From NCBI GenBank assembly GCA_029961005.1, contig JASBVW010000005.1, positions 1 to 17,029 on the forward strand: DNA of 17,029 nucleotides, read 5' to 3'. A program made the position numbers and the translations under genes. Positions 14,104 through 17,029 of this stretch are shown here, in pieces (the first letter of the stretch is position 1; each line of letters opens with the position of its first letter). A model generated the notes under the pieces. The model did not search any database and was not told the DNA's origin. It saw only the letters and a program-made list of their open reading frames with translations. Source of the stretch: Bacillota bacterium (lineage in GTDB: Bacteria; Bacillota; UBA5301; JASBVW01).

Positions 14104-14110
14104 TTCGACA
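14104..14110 (-). promoter_or_regulatory. Isolated 0A-box-like sequence upstream of the cytochrome gene
   Basis: Minus-strand TGTCGAA, identical to the core Spo0A box seen at spoIIE, lies about 43 bp before the cytochrome start. There is no second box at 10 bp and no clear promoter beside it. A 7-bp match is expected by chance every several kilobases, so this is only a candidate. Confidence 0.2.
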
Positions 14111-14146
14111 CCGCAGCCCTAAAACCTGCCGCGAGCGCCTCTTTAT

Positions 14147-16660
14147 TTAATTTCGGCAGGAAAATGTTTTGGGGTAAACCTCCTCCGCCGGGATCCGCAC
14201 CGGCCGGGCGCGCCAGATCTCCCGGGCGTACTCGGCCACTGCCCGGTCGCTGGAGAACTTACCGCACCGGGCGACGTTGAGGATGGAGCGGCGCGTCCAG
14301 CCCTCTCGGTCCTGCCAGGCCCGGGCCACCCGCTCCTGGCAGGCTCGGTAAAGGTCGAAGTCCGCCATGAGGAAGTAGTGGTCCCGGCGGGTGAGCTCCT
14401 CGTAGAGCGGCCGAAAGAGCCCCGGCTCCTCCGGGCAGAAGAAGTCGCTCTCCAGGAGGTGCAGCACCCGCTGCAGCTCCGGCGAGGCTGCGATGTAGGC
14501 CCCGGGGTCGTAGCCCCGCTCCCGAAGAGCTCTGATCTGTTCTGCGGTGTGCCCAAAGATGAAGATGTTCTCCGGTCCCACCTCCTCCAAAATCTCCACG
14601 TTGGCCCCGTCCAAAGTGCCGATAATCACGGCGCCGTTGAGGGCAAACTTCATGTTACCGGTCCCGGAGGCCTCCATGCCCGCGGTGGAGATCTGCTCCG
14701 AGAGGTCGGCCCCGGGGATAATCTTTTCCGCCAGGGTGACGCGGTAGTTGGGGAGGAAAGCCACCCGCAGGTGCCGGTTGACCTCGGGGTCCCGGTTCAC
14801 TACGTCGGCGATGGCGTTGATGAGGCGGATGATCAGTTTGCAGGTGTGGTACTCCGGGGGGGCCTTGCCGCCGATGAGGCAGGCCCGGGGCACGGCCGAA
14901 GTGCCGGGATGGTCCTTGAGCCACAAATAACTGGCGATGATGTAAAGGGCAAAGAGCAGCTGGCGCTTGTATTCGTGGATCCGCTTGACCTGGACATCGA
15001 AGAGCAGGTCCGGGCTAATCGGCACCCCCGTCTCCCGCTGGACCAGGTCCACCACGGCGTCCTTACAGCTCTGCTTCACCCGCCGCCATTCCTCCCGGAA
15101 CCCCGGGTCGTCCGCCCAAGCCTCCAGCCTCCGCAGCTCGGTCAAGTCCTTAAGCCACCCCTCGCCGATGGCCTCGGTGATCAGCGCAGAGAGCGCGGGA
15201 TTGGCCTGGCGCAACCAGCGGCGGGGCGTGATCCCGTTGGTCTTGTTCGTAAATTTCCCCGGCCAAAACTCGTGAAAGTCCCGAAAGACGCTCTCCTGGA
15301 GAATGCGCGAGTGCAGGGCGGAGACCCCGTTGACGGCGTGGCTGCCCACCACCGCTAAATGGGCCATGCGGACCCGCTTGACCCCGTCCTCGCCGATGAG
15401 CGACATGCGCCGCAGGCGATCCACGTCACCGGGGTAGCGGCGGGCGACCTTCTCCAGGAAGAAATGATTAATCAGGTAAATAATCTCCAGGTGCCGGGGC
15501 AAAAGATGCTCCAGGAGCGAGACCGGCCACTCCTCCAGAGCTTCGGCCATCACGGTGTGGTTGGTATAGGCAAAGGTCCGCACCGCCAGGTCCCAGGCCG
15601 TATCCCAGTCCAACCCCTCCTCATCCACTAGAAGGCGCATCAATTCGGGGATGGCCAGGGTGGGGTGCGTGTCGTTGAGCTGGATAGCCACCAGGTCAGG
15701 GAAGGCCGACCAGTCGTTCCGGCCCTCTTTGAAGCGGCGGATGATGTCCTGCAAAGACGCCGAGACCAGGAAGTATTCTTGCTGCAGGCGGAGTTCTTTG
15801 CCGCGCGAAAAATTATCGTTGGGGTAGAGGACCTTGGTGATCTTCTCGCTCAGGATCTTCTTTTCGCAGGCAGCCACGTAATCGCCGCTGTTGAAGTACT
15901 CCAGGTTGAACTCCTCGGAGGAGCGGGCGCTCCACAGGCGCAAGGTGTTGACGGTTTGGGTGGCGTAGCCCGCGATGGGCAGATCGTAGGGCAGGGCCAA
16001 TACCTCTTCCCCCTCCACCCAGCGGCTGGCCTCATAAGCTTTTGCGCCGGCTACCCGCTCCACCCGCCCGCCGAAGCGCACCTTGAAGGTGCACTCGGGC
16101 CGAGGGATCTCCCAGGGGTTGGGCAGGGCCAGCCAGTTGTCGGGCGCCTCCACCTGCCGCCCGCCCACGATCTTCTGGTGGAAGACCCCGTATTCATAGC
16201 GGATGCCGTAACCGTGGGCCGGGATGCCCAAAGTGGCCAGAGAGTCCAAAAAACAGGCGGCCAGCCGGCCCAGGCCCCCGTGGCCCAGGCCAGCGTCCAC
16301 TTCAGCCTCACAGACCTCGCCCAAGTCCAGCCCCAGTTCTGCCAGGGCTTGCTGGCCTACCTCGTACAGGCCCAGGTTGATCAGGTTGTTGGCCAGAGCA
16401 CGCCCTAAAAGGTACTCCATGGAAAGGTAGTAAACGCGCTTGGGGTTCTCCCGGTGGTAGGCCTGCTGAGTGGCAATCCATCGTTCGATCAGGCGCTCCG
16501 CCACGGCGTAGGCCACAGCCAAAAAGTAGTCGTAGCGGGTAGCGCTGTACTGGTCCTTGGCCAAGCGGTATTCCAGGTTGTGCAGCACCGAGCGCCGGAA
16601 CGACTCGACGTCGCTCCTCTTAAAGTAAATGCGCCAGTCCTGTGGCGGTTTGGGCGCCAC
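14147..16660 (-). CDS. glgP: Glycogen/starch (alpha-glucan) phosphorylase
   Basis: This GT35 enzyme releases glucose-1-phosphate from alpha-1,4-glucan in the cytosol using PLP. From GTG 16660 it has 837 residues, the usual length. Visible landmarks (GTG numbering): VYYLSMEYLLGRAL near 76, DAGLGHGGLGRLAACF near 122, LNDTHPTLAIPEL near 328, FTNKTNGITPRRWL (470-483), DVQVKRIHEYKRQ (555-567), and the PLP lysine K671 in ASGTGNMKFALNGA. The frame is open for 72 more codons upstream, but that part is not phosphorylase-like and overlaps the divergent gene. GGGAGGAGG lies just before the GTG, so 16660 is chosen. The normally GGKAAPGY-like segment reads GGKAPPEY here. Followed by the cytochrome gene; no other glycogen genes are adjacent. 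Confidence 0.95.
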   Translation of the reverse strand: MAPKPPQDWRIYFKRSDVESFRRSVLHNLEYRLAKDQYSATRYDYFLAVAYAVAERLIERWIATQQAYHRENPKRVYYLSMEYLLGRALANNLINLGLYEVGQQALAELGLDLGEVCEAEVDAGLGHGGLGRLAACFLDSLATLGIPAHGYGIRYEYGVFHQKIVGGRQVEAPDNWLALPNPWEIPRPECTFKVRFGGRVERVAGAKAYEASRWVEGEEVLALPYDLPIAGYATQTVNTLRLWSARSSEEFNLEYFNSGDYVAACEKKILSEKITKVLYPNDNFSRGKELRLQQEYFLVSASLQDIIRRFKEGRNDWSAFPDLVAIQLNDTHPTLAIPELMRLLVDEEGLDWDTAWDLAVRTFAYTNHTVMAEALEEWPVSLLEHLLPRHLEIIYLINHFFLEKVARRYPGDVDRLRRMSLIGEDGVKRVRMAHLAVVGSHAVNGVSALHSRILQESVFRDFHEFWPGKFTNKTNGITPRRWLRQANPALSALITEAIGEGWLKDLTELRRLEAWADDPGFREEWRRVKQSCKDAVVDLVQRETGVPISPDLLFDVQVKRIHEYKRQLLFALYIIASYLWLKDHPGTSAVPRACLIGGKAPPEYHTCKLIIRLINAIADVVNRDPEVNRHLRVAFLPNYRVTLAEKIIPGADLSEQISTAGMEASGTGNMKFALNGAVIIGTLDGANVEILEEVGPENIFIFGHTAEQIRALRERGYDPGAYIAASPELQRVLHLLESDFFCPEEPGLFRPLYEELTRRDHYFLMADFDLYRACQERVARAWQDREGWTRRSILNVARCGKFSSDRAVAEYAREIWRARPVRIPAEEVYPKTFSCRN

Positions 16661-16681
16661 GCCTCCTCCCCCCTCCCGGCC

Positions 16682-16707
16682 GGAAAAGTGTCGTTCTAGA
16701 CTTTTCC
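16682..16707. repeat. 8-bp inverted repeat in the glgP leader
   Basis: GGAAAAGT (16682-16689) and ACTTTTCC (16700-16707) are perfect inverted copies around a 10-nt centre, 22 bp before the glgP start and within the 124-bp divergent gap. It could be a regulator operator or a leader hairpin near the glgP ribosome binding site. No clear promoter hexamers were seen in this gap for either gene. Confidence 0.45.
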
Positions 16708-16784
16708 TCTCCGGAAGCAGAATATCCTGCCCAGTGTGCCAGGGAATCTCCCGGAAACATAGGATGAGGGAGAGGAGAAAGGTG

Positions 16785-17029
16785 GTGTTTTTGGCCGTGT
16801 CCGAACAGCCGCTGATCCTCCGCCCCGGAGATCGGGTGGTTCCCGTGGGCCATGTGCAGGAGCAGCTCAACACCATTCTCTACGCCGGCCTGATCGTAGA
16901 CAACATCTTTGGCCCGGCCACGGAGGCCTCCCTCCGGGAGTTTCAACGGCAGACCCGGTTGCCCGAGACCGGCATCGTAGACCAGGAGACGTGGTATCGC
17001 CTCTTCTCCGGAGATCCGCTGCCGGCGGA
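16785..17029 (+). CDS. Peptidoglycan-binding (PGB_1) domain protein, 5' part only
   Basis: The frame runs off the right edge after 81 residues. It encodes ILRPGDRVVPVGHVQEQLNT, then GLIVDNIFGPATEASLREFQ and LPETGIVDQETWYRLFSGDP. This matches the three-helix peptidoglycan_binding_1 domain with its vQ-L, dg-fGpaTe-alr-FQ and tGivd-eTW-L pattern. GGAG lies seven bases before GTG 16785; an in-frame ATG at 16764 is possible but has no ribosome binding site. No signal peptide is evident in the visible part. Such domains are found on spore cortex hydrolases, amidases and other wall enzymes. The catalytic domain, if any, lies beyond the window. It diverges from glgP. Confidence 0.85.
   Translation, partial: MFLAVSEQPLILRPGDRVVPVGHVQEQLNTILYAGLIVDNIFGPATEASLREFQRQTRLPETGIVDQETWYRLFSGDPLPA

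Noticed and set aside
14378..15358. 326-codon open frame on the plus strand
   Set aside because: Antisense shadow of glycogen phosphorylase.
16661..16876. N-terminal extension of glycogen phosphorylase (72 codons)
   Set aside because: No similarity to phosphorylases, overlaps the start of the divergent peptidoglycan-binding gene, and a GTG with a strong ribosome binding site exists at 16660.
1..17029. Search for tRNA/rRNA genes, CRISPR repeats, transposases and defence genes
   Set aside because: No cloverleaf with a GTTCRA arm, no regularly spaced direct repeats, and no transposase, integrase, nuclease or toxin-antitoxin motifs were seen in any plausible frame.

Overview
The window reads as chromosomal DNA from a GC-rich, spore-forming, probably thermophilic and anaerobic Firmicute of the Moorella/Ammonifex/Desulfotomaculum kind. 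This is inferred from spoIIE, a tilS start directly after the spoIIE unit, a penta-heme c-type cytochrome, strong GGAGG-type ribosome binding sites and frequent GTG starts. I cannot name the species.

Left end (1 to about 760): this does not look like the same genome. It holds three pieces of actinobacterial-looking coding sequence joined at short homologies: two out-of-frame parts of an MHS-family MFS transporter and the C-terminal part of a GT87/DUF2029-type membrane mannosyltransferase. They replace everything after residue 23 or so of tilS. The simplest explanation is a chimeric contig end or contamination.

Region 753-4391 (minus strand): a zinc-finger miniprotein (four CxxCxGxG), a small membrane/coiled-coil protein, a terminator, then spoIIE behind a Spo0A-type sigma-A promoter, a 56-aa tail-anchored miniprotein, and the start of tilS. 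The order spoIIE...tilS is the classical Firmicutes arrangement.

Region 4488-7658 (minus): a two-gene operon of a MoxR/chelatase-like AAA+ ATPase and a VWA protein with an intact MIDAS motif, translationally coupled by a GTGA overlap and ended by a terminator. This resembles an I/D-subunit chelatase pair, but no chlorophyll or cobalamin gene is in the window.

Region 7836-10898 (minus): a likely operon of a cytosolic GH2 glycosidase (beta-mannosidase-like), a 52-aa zinc-ribbon protein (YlaI/DUF2197-like) and upp, ended by a hairpin terminator.

Region 11044-13062 (plus): a Met/Cys-rich helical 108-aa protein of unknown role, then an RlmD/RumA-type 23S rRNA m5U methyltransferase. A bidirectional terminator separates it from the convergent cytochrome gene.

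Region 13084-16660 (minus): glycogen phosphorylase followed by an exported five-heme cytochrome c. Diverging at the right edge is the start of a gene for a peptidoglycan-binding-domain protein.

No tRNA, rRNA, CRISPR array, insertion sequence or riboswitch was recognised. The most informative non-coding signal is the spoIIE promoter: a perfect TATAAT with a TGn extension, a TCGACA -35 at a 22-bp spacing, and two 0A-box-like sequences 10 bp apart covering and extending upstream of that -35. I found no convincing new multi-gene system. The best candidates for unexplained biology are the ATPase/VWA pair and the small proteins around spoIIE.
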